From Microbacterium sp. (lineage in GTDB: Bacteria; Actinomycetota; Actinomycetes; Actinomycetales; Microbacteriaceae): 32,629 bases of DNA. This document shows, in pieces, positions 23,031 through 29,976 of the stretch. The position numbers and the translations under genes are program-made. The stretch's first letter is position 1; each line of letters begins with the position of its first letter. A model generated the notes under the pieces. The model was not told the DNA's origin. It saw nothing but the letters and a program-made list of their open reading frames with translations, and ran no database searches. The DNA is taken from contig NZ_QFPF01000017.1 in the NCBI RefSeq assembly GCF_003248605.1, positions 1-32,629 of the forward strand, written 5' to 3'.

Positions 23031-23921
23031 TCAGCGACCCTTCCAGCCGAAGAGGCGGCCCACGACGGCGCGATCGAGTGCGGCGAAGATCGAGAAGACG
23101 ATGACGCCGAACAGGGCGGTGAAGATAATGGCGAGGAACAGCGACTCCATGTTGAGCCGCAGGGTGTAGGTGCGCAGGAGCCCGCCGATGCCCTGCGAGC
23201 CCTGCTGGAAGAAGAAGTCGCCGACGATCGCGCCGATCACCGCGAGGCCGGCGGCATTGCGCAAGCCGGTGAAGATCGACGGAATCGCGGCGGGCAACTG
23301 CAGCTTGGTCAGACGCTGCCATCTGCTCGCCTTGTTCAGGGTGAAGAGGTCGTGCGCGCTCGCCTCGGCGGACTGCAACCCGAACAGGGTGTTCGAGATC
23401 ATCGGGAACACCGCGATGATGACGCACACGACGATGCGAGCGGGGATGCCGTAGCCCATCCAGATGCCGATGAGTGGCGTCAGTGCGAGAATCGGGATCG
23501 TCTGCAGGATCACGGCGTACGGGTACAGCACGCGCTCGGCGATGCGCCACTGCGACATGAGGATCGCCCAGCCCATCCCGATCACGACGGCCAGCGCCAG
23601 CCCGATGAGGGCGACCGAGGTCGTCTGCCCGAGCGCGACGAGCATGGGCCCGATGATCTGCGGGTTGCCGAGCGTCTCGGCGAATACCTGGTGCGGCGGA
23701 GGCAGTAGGAAGCGGCGGTCCTCGCTGAGCAGGAGGTACGACACCGCGTACCAGATCGCGAGGATGCCGAAGATCGCGAGCACGATCGGCAGGGCCCGCG
23801 AACTCGCCGCTCCCGCGGTGCGGGACAGTGAGCGGGCGGCGCCCGGTGCCGGTGGAGCAGACTCGGCGGCCGGGGCGGGTGCGACCGCGGCAGAAGGCGC
23901 GGTCAGGGTCTTCTCGCTCAC
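23031..23921 (-). CDS. ABC transporter permease, SsuC/TauC type
   Basis: 296-aa inner-membrane permease. A 40-residue Ala/Pro-rich cytoplasmic N-terminus precedes about six membrane segments. The coupling helix (EAA-like loop) is visible as ASAHDLFTLNKASRWQRLTK followed by LQLPAAIPSIFTGLRNA, the contact to the ATPase. The GTG start overlaps the ATPase stop by 4 nt. The long Pro/Ala tail is slightly unusual and may be disordered. It imports the ligand caught by the lipoprotein at 21716-22921. Confidence 0.92.
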   Translation of the reverse strand: MSEKTLTAPSAAVAPAPAAESAPPAPGAARSLSRTAGAASSRALPIVLAIFGILAIWYAVSYLLLSEDRRFLLPPPHQVFAETLGNPQIIGPMLVALGQTTSVALIGLALAVVIGMGWAILMSQWRIAERVLYPYAVILQTIPILALTPLIGIWMGYGIPARIVVCVIIAVFPMISNTLFGLQSAEASAHDLFTLNKASRWQRLTKLQLPAAIPSIFTGLRNAAGLAVIGAIVGDFFFQQGSQGIGGLLRTYTLRLNMESLFLAIIFTALFGVIVFSIFAALDRAVVGRLFGWKGR

Positions 23922-24664
23922 GAGTGCTCCTCCAGGGTCTTCGAGAGGTGCCCGGCGATGCGGCCGAACTCGGGGTCGTAGCGCAGCTCGGGCGGCCGGG
24001 GATACGACCAGGGCAGTTCGATGTCCTCGACGATCCGGCCGGGCCGTCCGCTCATGACCAGCACGCGGCTCGAGAGGTACACGGCCTCCGAGATCGAGTG
24101 GGTGATGAACATCGCCGCGAACGACTTCATCTGGAAGATGCGCTGCAGCTCCGTCTGCATCTTCAGGCGGGTGATCTCATCCAGCGCGCCGAAGGGCTCG
24201 TCGAAGAGCGCGAGCTGGGGCTCCGCGACGAGAGCGCGGGCGATCGACACGCGCATTCGCATACCTCCCGAGAGGGCGCGGGGATGCTGCTTCTCGAAGC
24301 CCGTGAGACCGACCAGTGCCAGGGCCTCCCTCGCCCGCTCCGCGCGCTCCGCGGCAGGGACCCCCGCCAGCTCGCCGACGAGTTCGACGTTCTTCTGCGC
24401 GGAGCGCCACTCGAGCAGGGTCGCGTCCTGGAACACGAAGCTCGTGACGGCAGCATCCACGTCGAGGGTGCCCGCGCTGATCGAATCAAGGCCCGACGCC
24501 AGTCGAAGCAGCGTGGACTTTCCGCACCCCGAGGGCCCGACGACCGAGACGAACTCTCCCCGCGACACCGACAGCGAGACATCGGCGAGGGCACGCGTGC
24601 CGGTGTCGAAGTCCTTCGTGACGCCGTCCAGACGCAGCGTCGGTGCAGTCGTTGTGAGACTCAT
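23918..24664 (-). CDS. ABC transporter ATP-binding protein, NitT/TauT type
   Basis: 248-aa ATPase with all motifs. Walker A is GPSGCGKST (43-51), the Q-loop FVFQDATLLEW, signature LSGGMRMRVSIARAL, Walker B LALFDEP with the D-loop GALD, and switch His in FITHSISEA. The ATG at 24664 overlaps the stop of the amidohydrolase gene by 4 nt (ATGA). The upstream extension of the frame is inside that gene and was dropped. It energises the importer formed with the permease and receptor that follow. Confidence 0.95.
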   Translation of the reverse strand: MSLTTTAPTLRLDGVTKDFDTGTRALADVSLSVSRGEFVSVVGPSGCGKSTLLRLASGLDSISAGTLDVDAAVTSFVFQDATLLEWRSAQKNVELVGELAGVPAAERAERAREALALVGLTGFEKQHPRALSGGMRMRVSIARALVAEPQLALFDEPFGALDEITRLKMQTELQRIFQMKSFAAMFITHSISEAVYLSSRVLVMSGRPGRIVEDIELPWSYPRPPELRYDPEFGRIAGHLSKTLEEHS

Positions 24665-25941
24665 GCGGTGATCTCGCTTCTCTCGCGCACGGCCACGGCG
24701 GCCGAACTCGTGATTCGGGTGGCGACGACATGGCCCGCGCGCACGACGATCCGGTCGGGCGCCCGCTCGGCGAGTGCCTCGGCCACCGAACTCGCGCGCA
24801 CGAGCAGCATGTCGGCGGCATCGCCCGCGGCGCCGGTTGCGCGCGGGAGCCCGAGTAGGTCGCGTCCCGCGGCGACGACCCGCCACGCTGTGCGGGGGGT
24901 GAGGTGCCCGGCGAGCACGAGCGCGGCGGCGACGTCGATCATGTCGCCATTGCCGAGCGGGTTGAACGGGTCCTGCACGTTGTCGCCGCCGGCGGCGAGC
25001 GCCACGCCCGCGTCGAGGATCGCAGCGAGGGGCGGCAGCGCGCGCGGCGTCGCGACCGGGTGCTGCCAGCCCTGCAGATAGAGGTTCGTGAGCGGGTTGG
25101 TGATGATGCTCACGCGTGCCTCGGCCGCGAGATCGAGCACGGCCGCGAGGACGTTGGCGGGCTGCACCGCGAGACTCACGCAGTGGCCCGCCGACCGAGT
25201 CATGTGTTCCGGCCAGTCAGCCGTGCGGCGGGCGAGGTCGGCGAGGTCGAGCGACGCAGGGTTGAGGGTCTCGTCCGTGTGCAGATCGATGCCGATGCCG
25301 GCGGCCTCGGCATGAGTGGCCGCGCGGTCGATTTCAGCGCGCGGGTCGTCGCTGAGGTGCGGCGCGGCGCCGATGAGGTCGACGCCGAGGGCGATGGCCT
25401 CCCGAACCAAGCCATCATCGATGAGCTGTCCGTGCATGGCGACAACCTGCAGGTCGACCAGACCGCGGTAGTCCTCGCGGGCATCGATCACGGCGCGGAT
25501 CCCGCGTAGGGGATCGGCCCCCTCGTGATAGTTGACGTGGGTGCGGATGGCGGTCACGCCCGCCCGGAGCGCAGCATCGAGCTGGCGGCGGGCGTGGGCT
25601 GCGATCTGTTCCTCGCGCAGGGATGCCCCGTGCTCCTGCCAGCACGCCACAGCATCCTCGAGCGATCCCTCGGGCTCGCCGAACAGCCGCCAGGTGTAGG
25701 CCTTGTCGATGTGGGCGTGCAGGTCCGCGGCGGGCGGCAGCAGCATCCACCCCTCGGCATTCACGTCGGCGCCGCGCGCCGAGGCGATGTCGCGGAGTCC
25801 GCTGTTGTCGCCAAGGGGTGTGTCGCCGATGACGCCGTCGACGATGCCGAGTGTCGTTGTCGTGCCGTCGGGCAGGGTGACGCCGCGGAGCCGCGCGATC
25901 TGCTGGCCGAGCGCCAGGTCTGCGGGGCGGGTGGGGAGCAT
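24661..25941 (-). CDS. CodA-like amidohydrolase (cytosine deaminase family)
   Basis: 426-aa metal-dependent hydrolase/deaminase. Residues matching the CodA metal site are present: HxH in DLHAHIDK (His75, His77), His and Glu in LHTDETLNP, His in AGHCVSL, and Asp in GGDNVQDPFNPLGNGDMI. The DNVxDPxxPLG block is characteristic of the cytosine/isocytosine/creatinine deaminase group. ATG 25941 has AAAGG 6 nt upstream. It leads an operon with a complete ABC importer, so the imported ligand is probably its substrate or a precursor (a pyrimidine, cytosine analogue or cyclic guanidine). A 21-bp palindrome lies upstream, shared with the divergent reductase gene. Confidence 0.92.
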   Translation of the reverse strand: MLPTRPADLALGQQIARLRGVTLPDGTTTTLGIVDGVIGDTPLGDNSGLRDIASARGADVNAEGWMLLPPAADLHAHIDKAYTWRLFGEPEGSLEDAVACWQEHGASLREEQIAAHARRQLDAALRAGVTAIRTHVNYHEGADPLRGIRAVIDAREDYRGLVDLQVVAMHGQLIDDGLVREAIALGVDLIGAAPHLSDDPRAEIDRAATHAEAAGIGIDLHTDETLNPASLDLADLARRTADWPEHMTRSAGHCVSLAVQPANVLAAVLDLAAEARVSIITNPLTNLYLQGWQHPVATPRALPPLAAILDAGVALAAGGDNVQDPFNPLGNGDMIDVAAALVLAGHLTPRTAWRVVAAGRDLLGLPRATGAAGDAADMLLVRASSVAEALAERAPDRIVVRAGHVVATRITSSAAVAVRERSEITA

Positions 25942-25978
25942 GGAGCGCCTTTCGCGTCAGTGTCGAGTCCGTGGCATT

Positions 25979-25999
25979 GTTGTTGGCGTGGCCAACAAC
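25979..25999. promoter_or_regulatory. 21-bp perfect palindrome GTTGTTGGC-GTG-GCCAACAAC, operator candidate
   Basis: Two perfect 9-bp arms with a 3-nt spacer, placed 38 bp before the CodA-like gene and 130 bp before the divergent reductase gene. The size and symmetry fit a dimeric repressor (TetR, GntR or LacI type); no regulator gene is adjacent. For the reductase side a weak promoter can be drawn with TTGAGG (26076) and TACCGT (26097). Confidence 0.7.
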
Positions 26000-26129
26000 T
26001 GTCATTCAACGCGTGGTGTGTTTCGGCCGCGGGCGACACGTGTTGCGGGTTCGTTAATCGTGCGGCGGCTGTCGGTTGAGGTCGCTGTCATCGCTCTACC
26101 GTGAGTGCGGTGTCGACAGAGGAGTGTGC

Positions 26130-27236
26130 GTGAGTTTTTTCAGCGACGTCGAGCGCGACCTGGTCGTCTCCGGGCGCACCGAACTGGCCGAGGGTGTGCT
26201 CGCGATCGATCTGGTCTCACCCAACGGGCGCGATCTGCCGGCGTGGACGCCCGGATCGCACATCGATGTGATGCTGCCCGCCCGGCCGGGTGTGGGGCCG
26301 CTCGGGCCGGGTGCGGCATCGGCCGGCCCGGGTGGCGAGCCGCTCGAGCGGCAGTACTCCCTCTGCGGCGACGGCGATGACCGTTCGACGTGGCGGGTCG
26401 CCGTGCTGCGCGAGGACGCGGGCCGCGGCGGTTCGGTCGGACTGCACGAGCGGATCGAGGTCGGCGGGCGCCTGCGCGTGCGCGGGCCGCGCAACCACTT
26501 TCCGTTCACTCCCGCGGCGGGCGCGCGCTACCTTTTCGTCGCGGGCGGCATCGGCATCACCCCGCTGCGCTCGATGGTGGCCGCCGCCGAGGCTTCGGGC
26601 GCCGACTGGACCCTCGATTACGCCGGCCGCTCCCGCGCGAGCATGGCCTTCGTCGACGAGCTGACCGCGCTCTACCCGACGCGCGTGCGGGTGCACGCCG
26701 CCGACGAGGGTGCGCGGCTCGACGTCGCGGCGCTCGCCGGGTCTATCGGGTCTGCTGGGTCTGTCGGATCTGTCGGGGCTGCCGGATCCGCTGGGTCTGC
26801 CGGATCTGCTGATGCTGCCGGGACTGCCGGGGTGGATGCTGCCGTCTACGCGTGCGGACCCGCCCGGCTCCTCGAGGCACTGGAGGCGGCGTTCTGCGGT
26901 GCCCCGGACGTGCTGCACCTCGAGCGGTTCGAGGCGAAGGAGTTCGGCGACCCCGTGTGGACGGAGCCGTTCGAGGTTGAACTCGCCATGACAGGAACCG
27001 TCGTCACCGTCGACCCCGACACCTCCGTGCTGGATGCGATCCGCGCGCAGTCGCCCGAGACGCCCGTGCTCTCGAGCTGCCGCCGCGGCACGTGCGGCAC
27101 CTGCGAGGCGCCCGTGCTCGAGGGCGAGATCGAGCACCGCGACTCGATCCTGACCCCGCTCGAGCGCGAGGAATCGGCCGTGATGATGGTCTGCGTCTCG
27201 CGCGCGGCGTGCCCGCGCATCGTCCTCGACCTCTGA
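26130..27236 (+). CDS. Phthalate-dioxygenase-reductase-like protein (flavin, NADH, 2Fe-2S)
   Basis: 368-aa three-domain reductase. The flavin domain ends with LERQYSLCGD (typical RxYSL). The NAD domain has FVAGGIGITPLRSM. A plant-type 2Fe-2S domain at the C-terminus has SSCRRGTCGTCEAP and a final Cys in MMVCVSRA. GTG 26130 has AGAGGAG 5 nt upstream. Such proteins pass electrons from NADH to a Rieske oxygenase (VanA, phthalate dioxygenase), but no oxygenase gene is in the window. The NAD domain carries an odd Gly/Ser/Ala insertion (residues 204-233) coded by ten 9-nt repeats. It might instead supply reduced flavin to the monooxygenases; that is inference. Confidence 0.92.
   Translation: MSFFSDVERDLVVSGRTELAEGVLAIDLVSPNGRDLPAWTPGSHIDVMLPARPGVGPLGPGAASAGPGGEPLERQYSLCGDGDDRSTWRVAVLREDAGRGGSVGLHERIEVGGRLRVRGPRNHFPFTPAAGARYLFVAGGIGITPLRSMVAAAEASGADWTLDYAGRSRASMAFVDELTALYPTRVRVHAADEGARLDVAALAGSIGSAGSVGSVGAAGSAGSAGSADAAGTAGVDAAVYACGPARLLEALEAAFCGAPDVLHLERFEAKEFGDPVWTEPFEVELAMTGTVVTVDPDTSVLDAIRAQSPETPVLSSCRRGTCGTCEAPVLEGEIEHRDSILTPLEREESAVMMVCVSRAACPRIVLDL
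26739..26828 (+). repeat. Ten in-frame 9-bp tandem repeats inside the reductase gene
   Basis: Units of the type GGGTCTGCT run from 26739 to 26828 with few changes and encode Gly-Ser-Ala-like triplets. Codons such as TCT and GCT are rare elsewhere in this window, which suggests recent expansion of a short DNA unit. Confidence 0.9.
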
Positions 27237-27256
27237 GCCCGGCGACGCCCTCCCGC

Positions 27257-27326
27257 GACGTTGGGGCGTCAGCGCGACGTTGGGGCGCGCTGCTCCGCGC
27301 CCCAACGTGATTTCGACGCCCCAACG
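27257..27326. repeat. 19-bp-period dyad element, family C
   Basis: GACGTTGGGGCG occurs at 27257 and 27276 (19 bp apart). The inverted CGCCCCAACG occurs at 27298 and 27317 (19 bp apart). The same architecture as families A and B but with an unrelated sequence. Confidence 0.92.
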
Positions 27327-27527
27327 CCGCTGCGCGCGCGGTTTCGACGCCCCGACATCCGGCATCCCGGCATCCCGCGATGTCTTCTGTATCGAGCCCC
27401 TCCGATGGCGTTGGGGCGTCAGCGCGACGTTGGGGCGTGCTGCTCCGCGCCCCAACGTGATTTCGACGCCCCAACGTCGCTGCGCGCGCGGTTTCGACGC
27501 CCCGACATCCGGCATCCCGGCATCCCG
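27259..27527. repeat. Direct duplication of 119 bp at 150-bp spacing
   Basis: 27259-27377 and 27409-27527 match at 117 of 119 positions (two C-to-T differences) and are separated by 31 bp of unique sequence. Each copy contains the whole family C dyad element. Confidence 0.93.
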
Positions 27528-27575
27528 ACGCCCCGACGCCCCGACGCCCCGACACCGAGCACGGGCCCGGCTGCG

Positions 27576-28898
27576 CTACCGCCCGACGCGGGCGCGCAGC
27601 GCGGCGACAAGCTCGGGCTCGTCGGCCGTGACGAGGCGATAGTCGCGCACGACAACCCGACCCCCGACGACCACGTGGCGGGGGCGACGACCCGGGGATG
27701 CCCAGAGCAGCCCCGCGACGGGATCGGCCACGCCCGCATCGGCCACACCCGAGACGTCCCACACGCACGCGTCGCCGCGCGCGCCGGGGCGCAGGTGCCC
27801 GATGTCGTCGCGCCCGAGTCCCGCCGCCCCGCCCGCCGTCGCCATCTCGAGCACGACCCGCGCAGGCAGCGGCGGACCCACCAAGCCCGAAACCTGCATT
27901 GCGAGTCGCGCATCCGCGAGCAGGTGTCCGGCGTCGTTCGAGCCGCCCCCCGACGTGCCGAGGCCGATGGTGATTCCCGCCTCGCGCAGACGAGCGACGG
28001 GCGCGATGCCCCAGCCCATCGGCACGTCGCAGCCGGGAGCGTGGGTCGCCGACACACCGTGGCGAGCGAGGATGCCGATCTCGGCATCCGTCACATCGCA
28101 CAGGTGCGCGATCGTGACGTCGGGAGCAAGCCATCCCCATTCCTCGAGCAGCTCGAGCGGGCGCCGACCGTAGCGGGCGAGCGCGATCTCGGTGTCGACC
28201 TGCTCGTTGGCCTGCGTGCGCCGGCGCAGGCCGTGCGTGCGTGCGACCTCGCCGAGCGCGCGGAACGTCGCCTCGGGGTCCGAGTGCACACCCGCGGGCC
28301 CCACTGCCACCTGCAGCGCCCCATCGGCCGAGACACCCCCCGTGTGGTCCTCGCCGAGCAGTCCGGCCACGATCGCGTCGGCGCTGGCCGCCGCGAGGTG
28401 TGCGTCATCACGCGCCGTGCCGCGTACGAAGACGAGCCGCCCTCCGAGCCGCGCGGCGGCGTCCGCGATGGCGCGCGCAATCGCGACGGAATCGGCGACG
28501 GGGTCGGCGCTCGTGCCGGGGTCGGGCCAGTTGAGCTGGTGGTCGGCAACGGTCGTCACGCCCGCCAGCAATGACTCCGCGATTCCGATCGAGGCCGTCG
28601 CGCCCGTCAGCGAGGCGTCGATGCCCGCGGCGGCATACGCGGCGGCCATGGCGGGCAGCCATTCGCGCATCGCGACGCCGCGCGTACCCGGCAGGGTGCG
28701 GAAACCCGACTGCAGCAGATGATGGTGCGCGTTCACGAGCCCGGGCGTGATGACGCATCCGGTTGCATCGAGAGTCTGCGTCAGGGTCGCCGCGGTCGGC
28801 GCCGCGTCGACCACCTGGCCGTCGGCGATCACAAGGTCGCCGTCGCGCTCGGTGGCCCCATCGATCATGAGGCGCTCGGCGCCCGTGAGGATCAGCAT
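27576..28898 (-). CDS. TRZ/ATZ-type amidohydrolase with altered metal site
   Basis: 440-aa protein of the subgroup that includes 8-oxoguanine deaminase and the s-triazine hydrolases. The first metal motif HxH is intact (His58, His60 in VNAHHHLLQSG), and His265 in IAHLCDV is present. But the usual HTHxxE block reads RTQANE, so the metal-binding His is Gln229. The usual VDGSxSND reads TSGGGSND, so the metal-binding Asp is Ser316. Fold-defining blocks such as GIAPVARLREAG and ASPGRRPRHVVVGGRVVV are conserved, so it is not a broken gene. ATG 28898 is chosen; the open frame to 29171 has no support. It may have changed metal use or reaction type. TrzN is a known family member without the Asp. Confidence 0.88.
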   Translation of the reverse strand: MLILTGAERLMIDGATERDGDLVIADGQVVDAAPTAATLTQTLDATGCVITPGLVNAHHHLLQSGFRTLPGTRGVAMREWLPAMAAAYAAAGIDASLTGATASIGIAESLLAGVTTVADHQLNWPDPGTSADPVADSVAIARAIADAAARLGGRLVFVRGTARDDAHLAAASADAIVAGLLGEDHTGGVSADGALQVAVGPAGVHSDPEATFRALGEVARTHGLRRRTQANEQVDTEIALARYGRRPLELLEEWGWLAPDVTIAHLCDVTDAEIGILARHGVSATHAPGCDVPMGWGIAPVARLREAGITIGLGTSGGGSNDAGHLLADARLAMQVSGLVGPPLPARVVLEMATAGGAAGLGRDDIGHLRPGARGDACVWDVSGVADAGVADPVAGLLWASPGRRPRHVVVGGRVVVRDYRLVTADEPELVAALRARVGR

Positions 28899-28941
28899 CC
28901 TTCGTTGATACCACCCCGCCGCCCTGCCTAGCTGCCCGCCA

Positions 28942-29025
28942 GTGCACGACATGTCGTCGAGTGCACGGGATGTCGTCGGCGCCACGTCGTGCACTCGGCG
29001 ACATCCCGTGCGCTCGGCGCCACCC
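28942..29025. repeat. 19-bp-period dyad element, family B copy 2
   Basis: Direct units GTGCACGACATGTCGTCGA (28942-28960) and GTGCACGGGATGTCGTCGG (28961-28979) abut exactly. The inverted units CGTGCACTCGGCGACATCC (28988) and CGTGCGCTCGGCGCCACCC (29007) are also 19 bp long. It lies after the end of the gene at 29045-29968. Confidence 0.95.
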
Positions 29026-29044
29026 CGGCGCCACCCCGGCGCAC

Positions 29045-29968
29045 TCACCCCACGGTCGTGAGCAGCTCGCCGTTCCAGATCCACACCCGCGCGCCGTCCG
29101 AGGCCAGCGCTGTCGGCGCCGCCGGATCCGCACCTTCCACGCAGGTACCGCCGACCGTCACGCCCGCGCACGTCGCGCTCGTCTGCGCCGCAACGACCGA
29201 GGTCCCGGCGACGGCGAGGGCGACAGCATCCCGCAGCCCCGTGTCGACCCAGGCCGAGCCGTCGAGGGTGTGCACGGCGCCGTCGCAGATCAGGGCGACC
29301 ACGTCGTCCTCACGCAGCGAGCGGGCATTCGCGCACGGAGCCGCAACAGCTCCCGCCGGCGTCACGACAACCCCGGCATCGAGCGGGTCGATGAAGGTCA
29401 TCGTGCCCAGCTCGTCGGGGTAGGGCTCCCAGAAGCGTCCCTGCGTGAAGGTGCGCAGTGCCTCCGTCGTGCACTCGGCGGTGAGCGTCGCGACAGCCTG
29501 CGCCTGCGTGCCGGCGAGCGGATCGATGCGCGCGACCTGCGTGATGTCGCGATACAGCGGCGTCACGTCGTTCCAGGAGTCCCCGCCGGTGTTCGACCGC
29601 TCGATCACCGGCGTCGTGCCCGCGACGCAGTCGCCCGCGGTGGCCCGCCACATCACGCCCTCCGTACCGAGCGTGAGAAAACGCTCGTCGGCCCGCGCGA
29701 CGACCGGCGCGGGCACGGGCGACGGGGTCGGGATGCTGTCATCCGCGCTGGGCGACGCACTCGGCACCGCGTCGCTTGCGCTCGGCGAGGGCGAGGCGGT
29801 GACCGATGCGCCGGCGCCCGTGTCGATCGGATCGGGCCGGCCACGGTCGAGAGCGAGGAGGGCGAGCGCGATCACGCCGATCGCGAGCACCGCGACGATG
29901 ACGACGCTGATCCACTGGGCGCGGCGCGTCCTGGCGCGCGCGCGGGCGCTGCTGCGGTGACGGGGCAT
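29045..29968 (-). CDS. Membrane-anchored extracytoplasmic protein, BNR/YCF48-like
   Basis: 307-aa protein with a basic N-terminus, one membrane segment at about residues 17-41, a Ser/Pro-rich linker (about 48-90) and an outside domain. The SNTGGDSW piece resembles an Asp-box of BNR/YCF48 propellers, followed by repeated strand-rich segments. Four or more Cys in the outer domain may form disulfides. It starts 8 nt after the stop of the tyrosine-kinase gene, so the two are co-transcribed; a role in cell-surface polysaccharide assembly or sensing is inferred from this. I do not recognise a named family. Confidence 0.8.
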   Translation of the reverse strand: MPRHRSSARARARTRRAQWISVVIVAVLAIGVIALALLALDRGRPDPIDTGAGASVTASPSPSASDAVPSASPSADDSIPTPSPVPAPVVARADERFLTLGTEGVMWRATAGDCVAGTTPVIERSNTGGDSWNDVTPLYRDITQVARIDPLAGTQAQAVATLTAECTTEALRTFTQGRFWEPYPDELGTMTFIDPLDAGVVVTPAGAVAAPCANARSLREDDVVALICDGAVHTLDGSAWVDTGLRDAVALAVAGTSVVAAQTSATCAGVTVGGTCVEGADPAAPTALASDGARVWIWNGELLTTVG

Positions 29969-29976
29969 CGCGTCCC

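Larger units (their letters stand above)
27237..27575. other. 339-bp convergent gap filled with repeats
   Basis: No gene seen. The gap between the reductase and amidohydrolase genes contains a dyad element (family C), its duplicate 150 bp further on, and GACGCCCC in three tandem copies (27527-27550). Confidence 0.85.

Noticed and set aside
27261..28574. 437-aa plus-strand frame with internal protein repeats
   Set aside because: The repeats come from the duplicated intergenic element and the rest is antisense to the amidohydrolase.
8327..29025. CRISPR array as explanation of the 19-bp-period repeats
   Set aside because: Only two units per arm, no spacers between units, opposite orientation of the two arms, and no cas genes.
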